From: Pseudonocardiales bacterium
GTDB lineage: Bacteria; Actinomycetota; Actinomycetes; Mycobacteriales; Pseudonocardiaceae
Reading direction: 5' to 3'
Assembly (NCBI GenBank): GCA_003244055.1
Contig: QHBZ01000254.1
Coordinates: forward strand, 1 to 48,940
DNA length: 48,940 nucleotides
The notes below the pieces were generated by a model that saw only the letters and a list, made by a program, of their open reading frames with translations, had not been told where the DNA came from and did no database searches. A program made the translations under genes and the position numbers. Below, piece after piece: positions 34,401 to 42,479 of this stretch. Within the stretch, counting starts at the first letter, position 1; each line of letters opens with the position of its first letter.

Positions 34401-36326
34401 GGCTTGATGCTATCCGCGGCACGTGCCGTCGATGACATGTTCCGCACCGGGCCTGACATATTCTCCACGGTCCTCGCCGAGTCTCTCGGCGAGGACCTGG
34501 TCCGCGTCCTAATCCAGAAGGATCGCCGGCTCTCGTCCCGCTATTACTTGATCAAAGGCGTGTGGGATGCTCAGGCAGGCTACCGAGAGCAGACCCTGGA
34601 CGACGCTCTGACGATCGTGGTGGAAGCCATTCGCGCCGGCCGCAAATACTGGGGACCGGCCATCGCATTGCGACTGGGGCAGGATCCGGAGCTGGGCGTC
34701 CGCGCGCTCACCGAGCTTCGCAGAAGGCTGTCACCTGAGGCACTACTCGTAGGAATGACAGGAGCACCCACGGCCGAAGCGTTGGCAAGTTTCCACCGGC
34801 TCGGCCGGGTATTGCACGAGGAAGTACCGGACCTGTTTCTCCACCGTTGGGACGAGGAGTCTTTTTCGCGGCTGGTCCTCATGTCGGCGCCCACCGCAGC
34901 CATGGATGCCTGCGCTCAGGTCGCCCACACACTCGCCGAGGCCGGGATGCGCAATCCCGGACCAGCCATCGTCGAGGCGACGGGTGGGTACTGCGGGTGG
35001 GCGGGAAGGCTGGAACACGGCCAGCAGCACGAGGGTTTTGCGCAGGCACTGAACAGCTTGCATGACCTCGACAGGTGGGCTGCGAAGGCAATGGTCGAGG
35101 AGCTGCGCTCCCGGCAATCGCGGATACAGATCAACGGCGTACCCGTCGATGCGCTCGTTGCACGGGTGCGCAACGCCCTGTTCGACGAACCGAGCGCCGC
35201 TCCGGCAGTCCTGCACGCTGTTGAAACGGTGGCACCTGGAACTGCCAAGGAACTGTGGAACGAAGCTGTGCAGGACGGGATGGCGTTTCACATCTTCCGG
35301 AACGAGATCAAGCAACTGCAGGATCCGATCGCGCAGTCGATCGCAGCCCGTCACCTCGTGGAGGTGGGCGTAGTGCCCGGAGCAGATACCGCGAACTGGG
35401 TCGAGACGGTCAACCATACCCGATTGCAAGTGATAAGCCGGGCTGCTTCCCCTCGCACCATAGACGCTGTCGTGCGCATGCTGGCGACGTGGGACGTGGG
35501 CTGGGGCGTCGCTGCGGCAAGAAGGATCACGCTTGGACAGGTCGCCCGGCGGTTGCGCCATGGGCTCGTCAACGACTTCCAGCCCACAGTCGGTCTGCTT
35601 CGAACGCTGGGCGCGTTGGGCCTCAGAACCGAGGTCGAGGAACTGATCGACCCCCTGATACAGACGGGCTTCGACCGAATCTGCAGGTATGTGTCGCTCC
35701 ACACAGCGTGCGAACTGCTGGATCTGCTCGCCGAGTTCCGGCCGATTGACGCAGCCCAGGCCTGCACCGCCCTCACCGACGCAGTCGATGCGCAGATCCG
35801 GCTCCCGGTCGTCCTCGACGTCCGCGATCACTGGCTCCAGATCGGACGTGCCTGCCGGGCGCTGCACCGAAACCGACACGTTATGCGCCCTGTCAGTGAT
35901 CCACAGATTCGATCGAACACGGCTCATGCACCAGTGCTGGCCTGGGCGGCAACCGGCGTCGCACAGCCCGGCTGGGGTGGGGATGTGCTAGATCAATGCG
36001 AGCTAGACCTCAATTCCGTCACGCGTTCGGGTGCGACCGACCAGGTGTGCGTGCTGGCCGCGACGAGCAGCGGATGGGCGCCGAGTATTCGAACAGACGG
36101 CCGAGCGTGGCACGTCGAATCTGCTCCCCTATGGCTACTACGAGTTCTATATGACGACGCGGCACATGACCGGATCGTGGCATCCGCCCTCGCCGCGATC
36201 GAACCGGTCATTCGTGCACGACTGGATTCACCGAAGTTCCGCGCGGACTGGGACGCGAAAAAGCTCCGACTGTCGTACGGATCGACAGCCTTTCAGTGGA
36301 GTTCAGGCAAGAACCCCTCAATCTGA
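31479..36326 (+). CDS. Giant STAND-like P-loop protein with long helical-repeat tail
   Basis: A 1615-aa protein, ATG directly after the caspase gene's stop. Residues 1-320 are an unassigned N-terminal region (effector or adaptor) with LLWYCWSQQGGADLD and AWYAWWPPSVPFQARTAALP. A P-loop follows: ISLGGSAGGGKSTIVRRLAN (Walker A 349-357), Walker B RRLLVFEDIQPIGSGD (413-428), and then a winged-helix-like segment near 530-600. From about 620 to the end it is a long all-helical array with no exact repeat unit, of the type used for target recognition. It resembles Avs-type sensors in size and plan but not in recognisable motif. Probably the sensor or scaffold of the operon. Confidence 0.8.
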   Translation: MMNSDDLSDVAWGDVERDHLTAGLVLVRSLLGGHIPAEAGWAYLTEFDRDVIGRLISTDPLTVAPLLWYCWSQQGGADLDRLATSSAPEGTIELLLDLVRLGELVNSAAGSPEPRTVGTSPQVLVEEFNRRCVVLTARQEHPGEPVYPWYDRRGPLERASAVATDSLTELLKDFPSLQRATPAGAWYAWWPPSVPFQARTAALPFALWLLGRSTGLGAPPLLSDGHLVGERVEILTAEEMSVRTKAAEEACCDLLLPTGSGWRRFSSTGTDRLGGELSLDGAAACVWGTRWESWKRTHHFVELARLGWSLVDWRQQPANQPVPDTDVSQVHSLSRFCINTAAPAAISLGGSAGGGKSTIVRRLANRLTDPSLTKKRTWDVTVVSRGAGELPGRELALAVGRHVLGAVGQPADRRLLVFEDIQPIGSGDADAVLHYVADQLGILVLGVLQYDGNNQEEWQTDRLSPVTAPIGPLARQAFIEEIAAARPELGLDPGPAFAEQAANPRCDLRRITQLMVPGADPRAELVERYRRLPTSVQRRLVAAAALSLISAEITADELVGLDATDHAVFGVEPGRTAATARLAGEDECLVLMDLHRGAEPGAPNRQRHEILMTLVEVLEPELATKFRTGAAILPDLLCGARLYHPKACRMLLDSAKSDDRLAEWVSSASVASIHALLRLREQLDEDDVRRVLTQLVDRLPGEDGWMPATLLAVVRSVQQVDYLFSPEQRDEFVRWLLTATGKVISDGAGRPDERLALLTMIERFDGEDVRKLIADRLYDALAGLSVERVDDYRLVRRADHLQRRIGQVIEGQDLEEDIPLFPVSQEDAVQNLLNHKPSQSDGVDGLIESMILRLQFGSMRDNWDAVFDDHKDHLSPAMRHTSPARLTQAFHELRTYQSPYATWLISQWVGFAPQARELMSRCSLADGAGLLTAIGRSNAAAAFEVLNTSRDSPAVVLAQSLAQLVSDSKDAKGAGLMLSAARAVDDMFRTGPDIFSTVLAESLGEDLVRVLIQKDRRLSSRYYLIKGVWDAQAGYREQTLDDALTIVVEAIRAGRKYWGPAIALRLGQDPELGVRALTELRRRLSPEALLVGMTGAPTAEALASFHRLGRVLHEEVPDLFLHRWDEESFSRLVLMSAPTAAMDACAQVAHTLAEAGMRNPGPAIVEATGGYCGWAGRLEHGQQHEGFAQALNSLHDLDRWAAKAMVEELRSRQSRIQINGVPVDALVARVRNALFDEPSAAPAVLHAVETVAPGTAKELWNEAVQDGMAFHIFRNEIKQLQDPIAQSIAARHLVEVGVVPGADTANWVETVNHTRLQVISRAASPRTIDAVVRMLATWDVGWGVAAARRITLGQVARRLRHGLVNDFQPTVGLLRTLGALGLRTEVEELIDPLIQTGFDRICRYVSLHTACELLDLLAEFRPIDAAQACTALTDAVDAQIRLPVVLDVRDHWLQIGRACRALHRNRHVMRPVSDPQIRSNTAHAPVLAWAATGVAQPGWGGDVLDQCELDLNSVTRSGATDQVCVLAATSSGWAPSIRTDGRAWHVESAPLWLLRVLYDDAAHDRIVASALAAIEPVIRARLDSPKFRADWDAKKLRLSYGSTAFQWSSGKNPSI

Positions 36327-36461
36327 ATTCCATTCAATTCTTATATAACCCAGTGTAAGCAGCCAACACCTGCGTTACTGAGGTTGCGATCGGTTTGGTG
36401 TGGTAGCACGGCCTCAACGTGCGGGGTTCCAAAAGGCGGCCAGCTGTGTTGAGCAGCGGTT
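36327..36461. other. Downstream flank of the giant gene
   Basis: No gene and no clear terminator. A short AT-rich stretch (AATTCCATTCAATTCTTATA) follows the stop, after which IS-derived high-GC sequence begins. Confidence 0.35.
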
Positions 36462-36585
36462 TCACGCCGCCCGTTCGTATTCGTTGATCAGGCCACCCAG
36501 AACCGGTCGACGGGTGATGCGTTCACGGCTGAGGTTCATGACTGGGTGGGTCGGCCGTGGTGGGCGAAGATCGCGGGTGCGGTGA
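36462..36585 (-). pseudogene. C-terminal fragment of an integrase-core transposase
   Basis: The minus frame ends VMNLSRERITRRPVLGGLIN then EYERAA and a stop at 36462. This RRPVLGGLINEYxxAA ending is typical of actinobacterial integrase-core transposases. The rest of the gene is missing. It abuts the left terminal repeat of the small IS6-end element at 36588. Confidence 0.6.
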
Positions 36586-36587
36586 GG

Positions 36588-36864
36588 GGCACTGTTGCAT
36601 TAAGGCGAAGGGCGTCCTCACTGTGAGGCTTATGCAAAACCTCTTGAGAACATGATCAAAAATTGCCGTCCTCGCAGGTCGGCGACATGATCGCGGAGCT
36701 CGTCTCCGAGTTTTGCATAAGGCTCTGTGCCCCAAAGCGGCAAGCAAGGCCCTCAGGGACGTTCGAAAACCGTGATAAACCGGGCATTCAAGGGCCTGCC
36801 GCTCGGTCTCTACACCTCCCGCTGGACCAGCTCCGGTAAGCCGATCGCTTAATGCAACAGTGCC
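36588..36864. mobile_element. 277-bp MITE-like element with IS6-type ends
   Basis: GGCACTGTTGCATTAAG at 36588-36604 and its exact reverse complement at 36848-36864 (17 of 17), identical in type to the IS6/IS26 terminal sequence. No transposase lies inside; the interior is unrelated to the transposase and carries a second, smaller inverted-repeat element. A target duplication was not visible. It directly adjoins the truncated IS6 gene. Confidence 0.75.
36621..36730. mobile_element. Nested small inverted-repeat element (about 110 bp)
   Basis: GAGGCTTATGCAAAAC (36625-36640) matches the reverse complement of 36710-36725 at 15 of 16 positions, with weaker pairing continuing outward. It is inserted within the 277-bp element. 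The TTATGCAAAAC end class differs from the IS6 ends, so it belongs to another family. Confidence 0.65.
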
Positions 36865-37261
36865 GTTCGGCCAGGTCATCGATGTTCTGGTGGCGGAGAA
36901 GCGGGACCTGACGGCTACCCGCCGATTCTTCACCCAGGCGCTGAACACCACCACGGTCACCCCGGTCGAGGTCATCACCGACAAAGCGGCGGTCTACCCG
37001 CAGGTCCTTGATGAGCTGGCCCCGGGCGCCTGGCACCATACCGAGCAATACGCCAATAATCGGATCAAAACCGATCACGGCCGATTGAAGTCCCGGCTCC
37101 GGCCGATGCGCGGACTCAAACAGCTCCGCTGCGCACGAGTGATCACCGCAGGGCATGCGTTCGTCCAGAACCTCCGCCGCGGACACTACGAACTCGGGAG
37201 CGAGGAACCCACGACGCTGCAGGTGATGGGCGCCTTCACCGAACTGACCATGGCCATCTGA
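36865..37261 (+). pseudogene. Truncated IS6-family transposase (copy 2)
   Basis: 132 codons covering the second half: FGQVIDVLVAEKRDLTATRR, VEVITDKAAVYP, KTDHGRLKSRLRPMRGLKQL and HAFVQNLRRGHYEL. It aligns with copy 1 (26349) from its YGQVIDVL onward. The first catalytic acid is missing with the N-terminus, and the last is changed (IKTDHG for VEADHG), so it is inactive. The right end is near 37296-37314 (reverse complement of a GGTGTTGCGTTAGGCG end). Same orientation as copy 1. Confidence 0.8.
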
Positions 37262-37412
37262 TCAAACCACCGGAACGACTTCAGACTGCCACCGCTTCGC
37301 CTAACGCAACACCGCCCCTGGGTCCAACCCGGGTGCCCGTCGAGTCGACACCACCCGGGCGCTGATCTTCGATCAGGTGCGGGTTGCTCCCGTAGCGTCG
37401 GCGTATCGGCGC

Positions 37413-38078
37413 TCAGTCCCGCGCGGCGCTGTCGGCGATGGTGTTCCAGAACATCAGCTCATAGGACTGAAACAGCCGACCGTAGGTGAAGGCTTCGTCG
37501 GTCTGCCGGCCCCCGTCGATGCCAGCCTGCAGCGCGGCCACGGCCTGCTCTTCCACCTCCGGAACCGGGGTAGCGAAGAAGTCGAAGAACCCGCACGCCT
37601 CGTCGTCGAAGCCGTAGTGCTCGCGCATCGCACCCGCGATGGTGCCGCAGTAGTCGCCCCATGCGGCGAAGTTGGCGATCAGCGCAACGACGACGTCGGC
37701 TGGTTCGCCGAACAGGCACAGCCAGGCCAGGTAGGCCGGATAGGCCTGGCAGCCGGCCTTGGGCTGGTAGGCGCGCAGGGCGGCTTCGTTCAGCCCGCTC
37801 GCCCGCGCCAGCGGGTCCAGCTTGGCCAATGCGAGACCCTCGCCCGCGGCTAGCCCGGCGAACAGTTCCCTGCTGTTGCGCTCCGTGCAGCGCGCGGCGA
37901 TGGTCAGGAAACTTCGCCAGTCGCTGCGTACGATCCGGATTTCCTCGGCCGCGATCGTGGCGAACACCGACCGGGGCGCCTGACCGGACGCGATCAACGG
38001 CACCAACCGGTTGTCGTTCTCCGCGGGGGCCAGAGCCTTGCGGGCCGAGGCCAACAGTTCACGCGCTAGACCGGTCAT
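37413..38078 (-). CDS. TenA-like (thiaminase II / haem-oxygenase-like fold) protein
   Basis: From ATG 38078 (221 aa). All-helical, with segments LVPLIASGQAPRSVFATIAA, EEIRIVRSDWRSFLTIAARC, AYPAYLAWLCLFG, ANFAAWGDYCGTIAGAMREH and FEFFATPVPEVEEQAVAALQ, the pattern of TenA/PqqC-fold proteins. TenA enzymes hydrolyse thiamine breakdown products; other members of the fold are redox enzymes. The typical TenA Cys/Glu pair cannot be placed with certainty. The longer frame to 38366 overlaps the G6PDH remnant and is not protein-like. It looks like an ordinary metabolic gene stranded among mobile DNA. Confidence 0.65.
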   Translation of the reverse strand: MTGLARELLASARKALAPAENDNRLVPLIASGQAPRSVFATIAAEEIRIVRSDWRSFLTIAARCTERNSRELFAGLAAGEGLALAKLDPLARASGLNEAALRAYQPKAGCQAYPAYLAWLCLFGEPADVVVALIANFAAWGDYCGTIAGAMREHYGFDDEACGFFDFFATPVPEVEEQAVAALQAGIDGGRQTDEAFTYGRLFQSYELMFWNTIADSAARD

Positions 38079-38209
38079 GGGCGGGTACTCCACCAACTTC
38101 TTGTCTCGCTGTCTACGGTTTCGGTGGCCAGCCCAAGCCCGGCAGATCGCCGATCGGGCGCCGCGGCTGGCCATTTCGACCAGTGCAGCGTAGATCACCC
38201 AGCCAGCAA

Positions 38210-38660
38210 TCACGCCTCGACGGCCGGCAAGCCGGCTGACGGCGCGCTGGCCTGGCAGGGACGCGAGGAGGACGGGGTCGCGCCCGACCCCGAGACCGAG
38301 ACGTTCATTGCGCTCAAGGCCGGCCTGGACAACTGGCGCTGGGCCGACGTGCCGTTCTACCTGCACACCGGCAAACGCATGGCCGAGGGCCTACGGATCA
38401 TCTCGATCACCTTCAAAGAGACGCCCTGGACCATGTTCCTGGCCGGGTCCGGGTGGGTACCTAGGGGCCGACCACCTCACCTTCGGCCTCGCCGATGCCT
38501 CACGGATCTGCTGTCGTTCTACGGCAAGTGCTCCGGACCCGGAAATGCGGCTGGAGAAGCGCTCCATGCAGTTCTCCACCCAGGAGACCGACTCGGCGGG
38601 CGACGCGATGGAGGCCTACGCGATCCGCATCCCGCTCGCGCCGCATGAGCGACGATGTCC
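38210..38660 (+). pseudogene. C-terminal fragment of glucose-6-phosphate dehydrogenase
   Basis: The plus frame has GVAPDPETETFIALKAGLDN then WRWADVPFYLHTGKRMAEGL and IISITFKETPWTMF, unmistakable for the Zwf substrate-binding domain. A shift near 38460 is needed to continue into LTFGLADAS, then a further shift to reach MRLEKRSMQFSTQETDSAGD. No N-terminal NADP-binding part is present. A decayed remnant with at least two frameshifts. Confidence 0.75.
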
Positions 38661-38767
38661 GCTCATGGCGGATAGCGCACAACGAATGCTCGTGTTGTTG
38701 ATCAGCGCAGAGCACTAGCCCAGCCTGCCCGCTCGCGGTGATCTGCCGATGCATCAGTGCCACCCAA

Positions 38768-39510
38768 TCAAGATGAGTATGACATCGTGGCGGAGTCATG
38801 AGCTGCTTGCTCGATGAACCGAGCCACCTCCTTTGGGTGCGATAGCACGGAGGCGTGGCTGGACTTAATCGAAATGATGCGGCTGGGTTGGGCAGCTCGC
38901 TGGCCATCATTTTCTGCGCATCTGGATGGAGTATTTCGTCATCCTGAGAAATCTGGTACCGCGTTGGAAACTGCTGCCAGGCGGGGCACCCTTGGATCTG
39001 CGCAGTCAAGAGAGTGGCTGAAGTTGGTACTTCCGTCGCAGCCAGCGTCCTGGCTTTCTTCAGCTCAACGTCCGGGCAGAAGAACTGGTGGACCTTGTCA
39101 CGCTGGAGGATGAGGAACGGCGGAGTCTCGGCCGGGTCGACGGGCACCAAATACTGTGCCGAGGCAAGCGGGTACTGCGCAAATATGCTGGCTATAGTTT
39201 CGCCGGTATCTGGAGCAACCGCAGCGATGTAGACCAGGCTGGCGATATTGGTCGCTCCCGAGGCGGCCTGTGTGATCACGACGCCTCCATACGAGTGACC
39301 CACCACGACCGTCGGGCCGTGGAAGGCACCCAGATCCCGCTGCACCGCCCTGACATCATCAGCGAAGGAAGTGAGGGGCATCTGGCTGGCGACCACGTTG
39401 AAACGCTTATGTTGAAGATTCTGGATCACCTGTTCCCAGAGCGAACCGTCCGCCAACCCACCGTGCACCAGCAGAACATTCGGCTTTTGCTTCTGATGAG
39501 TCGGTTCCAT
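38768..39510 (-). pseudogene. Alpha/beta hydrolase with a C-terminal frameshift
   Basis: From ATG 39510 (GGAGAAA upstream). NVLLVHGGLADGSLWEQVIQ gives the oxyanion strand, VVVGHSYGGVVITQAA the nucleophile elbow, and FFCPDVELKKARTLAATEVP the cap. Near 38875 the frame shifts by one base: the expected catalytic-His segment SIKSSHASVLSHPKEVARFI then EQAAHDSATMSYSS is read in the next frame, ending at 38768. In the original frame translation runs on into the G6PDH remnant. Related to secreted-type esterases that act on small substrates. A recent single-base deletion or sequencing error. Confidence 0.75.
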
Positions 39511-39866
39511 GGTTTCTCCGTGACCGTTGCAGGACGTCCGGTGGTGTCCCACCGACCAGTAGGACAGCACCGCAGCTTTAACGTGCTTCCCTGGAAGTTC
39601 ACGTGGTTGCCGTTCGGCCATCACGGTAAAGAGCAACGGCGGCCGATGGTTGATACGTTCGAAGTCTGGCTAAAGCGCACCTTGGGCCATATCGGCCCAC
39701 ACGGCCCGCCGCCGCTCTCCGGCTAGGTGCTCGCTGCTGCTTTGCATGGCCCGCATCCGTCGGCAGGCGTAGAACCATGGTTGCGCCTGACCCTGCACAT
39801 CAAGAACCAGCCTGCACAAAAAGCGGGTGGCGATCATGAGTGGAGTGGCCCCAGTACTGCGGATCG
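39511..39866. other. Gene-free stretch with a possible coding remnant
   Basis: A plus frame ending at 39726 reads FNVLPWKFTWLPFGHHGKEQ then RRPMVDTFEVWLKRTLGHIG, which looks coding but is not recognised. The rest shows nothing. Confidence 0.3.
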
Positions 39867-39873
39867 ATCAAGG

Positions 39874-40008
39874 GACAACCACGCCGCCGTGCGGTGGGTT
39901 TCGTTAACGTACCTTGACCTTCTCGATGATCAGTACCTTCAGTCACCAAGGCTTGAGATCTCGTTGCGGTGCGTCAGTACCCAGGCGTTCGTCTATGTAC
40001 CTTGAAGC
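39874..40008. repeat. 135-bp dispersed repeat, copy A
   Basis: Collinear with 42345-42479 without gaps, about 128 of 135 bases equal (shared core TCGTTAACGTACCTTGACC). Its left flank (ATCAAGGGACA, 39867-39877) and right end (TCTATGTACCTT) are shared instead with the shorter site at 44953-45011. Confidence 0.85.
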
Positions 40009-40072
40009 GGCGGCTGACAGTACATATCTGGGCCGCCCCACCACACCGGCTAAGGAGATACACCGCCGACGC

Positions 40073-41302
40073 TCAGCTCGCCGGTTGCAGGAGAGGCTTC
40101 AGCCAGGTGATGAGGTGGGGCAGGTCGTGGTTGATGGTGGCGAAGTGAACGCCGAGTTGGGCGTCGGGGGTGACCTCACCCTCGGGGTAGCGCTGGTAGA
40201 TCAGTGGCTGTCCGGTGCTGCTGTTTTTGTCTTGCAGTTCGGTGATCAGTTGGTCGGTGCCTTTGAGCGGGGCGGGGGGATTGGCTTGGACGCGCTTGTC
40301 GTCGGCGGCCTGGGTAATGCGGGCGGGGACGGTGAGGCTGACAGCGGGGTTCGTGGCGTCCAATTGGGCGTCGAAGCGGCGCTGGCCGTCGTTGGGCAAG
40401 TTCGGGTAGGTGCCCTTGAACTGCTGGATACCGAGTAGTCCTCCCCACGAGTCGTCTTGGCTGAGCCCGGCTCGGCACCGCTGGTCGACCTGCGGCCAGT
40501 ACTGGGTGAAGGCCGTGTCGGACAGGACTTGGTCAGGCCGGATCTGTGGATCGCCGCCGATGGCGCCGCAGAGCAGTAGCGGCGTGAACGCGTATCCCTC
40601 GTTCTTGACCGCAAGCAGCGCGCCAGTTCGGACTGCTCCCAGGACATGGTTGGCCGGTGCGATCGCGGCAACGCCGACGAGATCGAGGTCGTCCCAGGCG
40701 GGGGCGTGGGAGGCGGCGAACAGGGCGGCCTGGCCTCCTTGGGAGTGGCCCACGATCGCGAAACGAGGTGAGAGCCGGGTGCCGAACAGGCGCCGGGCGG
40801 CGCGGACGATGTCCAGGACACCGGCGGCTTCGGACACGCCGAGCAGGTACGGGTGGCGCCGGTCGGTGGTACCCAGGCCCTCATAGTCGGTCATCACCAC
40901 GGCCCAGCCTTCGCGCAGGAACGCGTTGAGCAGGGCGTGGGGGTAGATGTTCATCGGATGGGCCTGCGAGGCGAGCTGATCGCGGGAGGGAGCGCACAAG
41001 TCAGCGACCCCGACGGTGCCATGTGCCCAACTGATCACCGGGAACCCACCGACGGGCGGCTCGGTTCGCGGCACGGCGATGATCCCCGAGGTGGCCACGG
41101 CGTTGCCGTGCGCGTCCTGCGACCGGTACAGCACCAACCAGTTGTCACCATCGTCGAGCGCTGCGACCGCGTCGTCATCCAGTCGGCGCTGGTAGATCGG
41201 GTCTCCTCGGTCACCCTCCGGCACCGGAACAGGCGGGCTGTAGAACGCGTCCCCCGCCGGAGCGTTGTCCACGGGGTCGGCAAGCACCGACGGATCAGTC
41301 AT
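40073..41302 (-). CDS. Secretory-lipase-type alpha/beta hydrolase
   Basis: From ATG 41302 with GGAGGA just upstream (409 aa). It shows FPVISWAHGTVG, GWAVVMTDYEGLG, the nucleophile elbow AIVGHSQGGQAALFA (Ser187), and a late VHFATINHDLPHLITWL with the likely catalytic His. This is the LIP (secretory lipase) pattern. No signal peptide or lipobox precedes it (MTDPSVLADPVDNAPAGDAF), so it may be cytoplasmic or exported by another route. It lies between repeat copies A and B as cargo. Substrates of the family are triglycerides and esters. Confidence 0.85.
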   Translation of the reverse strand: MTDPSVLADPVDNAPAGDAFYSPPVPVPEGDRGDPIYQRRLDDDAVAALDDGDNWLVLYRSQDAHGNAVATSGIIAVPRTEPPVGGFPVISWAHGTVGVADLCAPSRDQLASQAHPMNIYPHALLNAFLREGWAVVMTDYEGLGTTDRRHPYLLGVSEAAGVLDIVRAARRLFGTRLSPRFAIVGHSQGGQAALFAASHAPAWDDLDLVGVAAIAPANHVLGAVRTGALLAVKNEGYAFTPLLLCGAIGGDPQIRPDQVLSDTAFTQYWPQVDQRCRAGLSQDDSWGGLLGIQQFKGTYPNLPNDGQRRFDAQLDATNPAVSLTVPARITQAADDKRVQANPPAPLKGTDQLITELQDKNSSTGQPLIYQRYPEGEVTPDAQLGVHFATINHDLPHLITWLKPLLQPAS

Positions 41303-41546
41303 GAACTCCTCCATCCTTCCTTCCCCCACCCCGTCGGAACGTCACCAAAACAGCGCACGACCAGCTAACACGGTGCGGTTGTGGCCGGTTCCTGCGGGAC
41401 GACGCTGCACGTACCCGGCCAACGTGCTCAACTATCAATGGCCTTGCACCGCTACCCGAAACGCCGCACCTCCCGTGACCGCACCCGGTCCGCCATCGCG
41501 ACCCACCGGCCCGCCAGCATGGCTCCTGACACAGCGCCTGTCTGTG

Positions 41547-41891
41547 TCAGCGTTGGTCGTTGACGAAACCCTTGGACACCGCCCAGTCGTAGACCTGCGC
41601 TTCGTCGACGGCCTGAGGCCAGTCGCAGACGTTCAACAACGGGTTGAACACCAGGCCCGTCGGGCACGGCTGGAAGTAGGGCACTCCGTCCTTCACCTGA
41701 TAGAAGGACCCTTCGTCCTCAGCGTTGAGGCGGTATCCGCTGGTCTCTTCCGACACGTCGCCCACTGCGTCGGTCCAGTCCCAGGTCCCGCGATCATTGA
41801 TGTCGAACGTGCCGGACACGACTCCCCCTCCACGCCCGAGACCCTCTCGGGTGACTCGAATGATCCGCCACGCCCTGTCGTCTGTCACCAC
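41547..41891 (-). CDS. Small protein with a CBM14 (chitin-binding type 2) motif
   Basis: A 114-aa protein ending CPTGLVFNPLLNVCDWPQAV, the core of the CBM14/peritrophin chitin-binding fold (CPxGLxFNPxxxxCDWP). Only two of the usual six cysteines are obvious. The N-terminal half (WRIIRVTREGLG, TFDINDRGTWDWTDAVG) is a separate beta-rich stretch. No signal peptide, which is odd for a chitin binder. Minus strand, between the lipase gene and the divergent 61-aa gene. Confidence 0.65.
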   Translation of the reverse strand: MVTDDRAWRIIRVTREGLGRGGGVVSGTFDINDRGTWDWTDAVGDVSEETSGYRLNAEDEGSFYQVKDGVPYFQPCPTGLVFNPLLNVCDWPQAVDEAQVYDWAVSKGFVNDQR

Positions 41892-41960
41892 CCATCCCTG
41901 ACCCGGGGGTACTCAACCCCCGGCCGGTCCGGAGACTCCAACCCGCGCGGAAAGGAAGGT

Positions 41961-42146
41961 ATGGACTTAATCGACCCCGATACCGGGCAGGACATTCAGG
42001 TCGACTCTCGTCGCTGGCTCTTGATCACCTGGGCAGACATCGTGGCTCACCCCGACCCTGAAGAACGCCGCACACACCGCCTGGCCGGCACCGAAGTGGA
42101 CTACGCCGGAGGCATCAAACTCACCGACCGGCCTAGGCATCGATAA
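41961..42146 (+). CDS. Small hypothetical protein
   Basis: From ATG 41961 with AAGGAAGG upstream: 61 aa, MDLIDPDTGQDIQVDSRRWL then LITWADIVAHPDPEERRTHR, ending KLTDRPRHR. Charged and soluble. The good ribosome-binding site and coding look favour a real gene, but no family is known. Confidence 0.55.
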   Translation: MDLIDPDTGQDIQVDSRRWLLITWADIVAHPDPEERRTHRLAGTEVDYAGGIKLTDRPRHR

Positions 42147-42321
42147 CCGGACCGTGGTGCACGCCCTGGATTCGGCTGTGACAGTACACAACCCATATTT
42201 GAGTGAGGAGTCGCTGCGAGCTGCGTGGATGGGCCACGGGGGCTCTGGGCAACGTTGCGACTGCGCTGAGCGAGGATCGGGGCAGCGCCGACGGTGCGGC
42301 CCGCTTCAGACGGCTCAGAGA

Positions 42322-42340
42322 TTAGGCTAGGCTAAGCTCC
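42322..42340. promoter_or_regulatory. IdeR/DtxR-like iron box beside repeat B
   Basis: TTAGGCTAGGCTAAGCTCC matches the IdeR/DtxR consensus TTAGGTTAGGCTAACCTAA at 15 of 19 positions. The same context recurs at 48231-48249 beside repeat D. No siderophore or iron gene adjoins. Confidence 0.4.
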
Positions 42341-42344
42341 TAGA

Positions 42345-42479
42345 GACAATCACTCCGCCGTGCGGTGGGTTTCGTTAACGTACCTTGACCTTCTCGATGA
42401 TCAGTACCTTCAGTCACCAAGGCTTGAGATCTCGTTGCGATGCGTCAGTACCCAGGCGTTCGTTCATGTAGCTAGAAGC
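42345..42479. repeat. 135-bp dispersed repeat, copy B
   Basis: Near-identical to 39874-40008. Its left flank (GGCTAAGCTCCTAGAGACAATCAC) is shared with copy D at 48239-48262, not with copy A. Confidence 0.85.

Noticed and set aside
34743-35927. 394-codon minus-strand frame
   Set aside because: Entirely within the giant P-loop gene on the opposite strand; a high-GC shadow without protein motifs.
37377-37853. 158-codon plus-strand frame
   Set aside because: Opposite the TenA-like gene; composition of a shadow frame.
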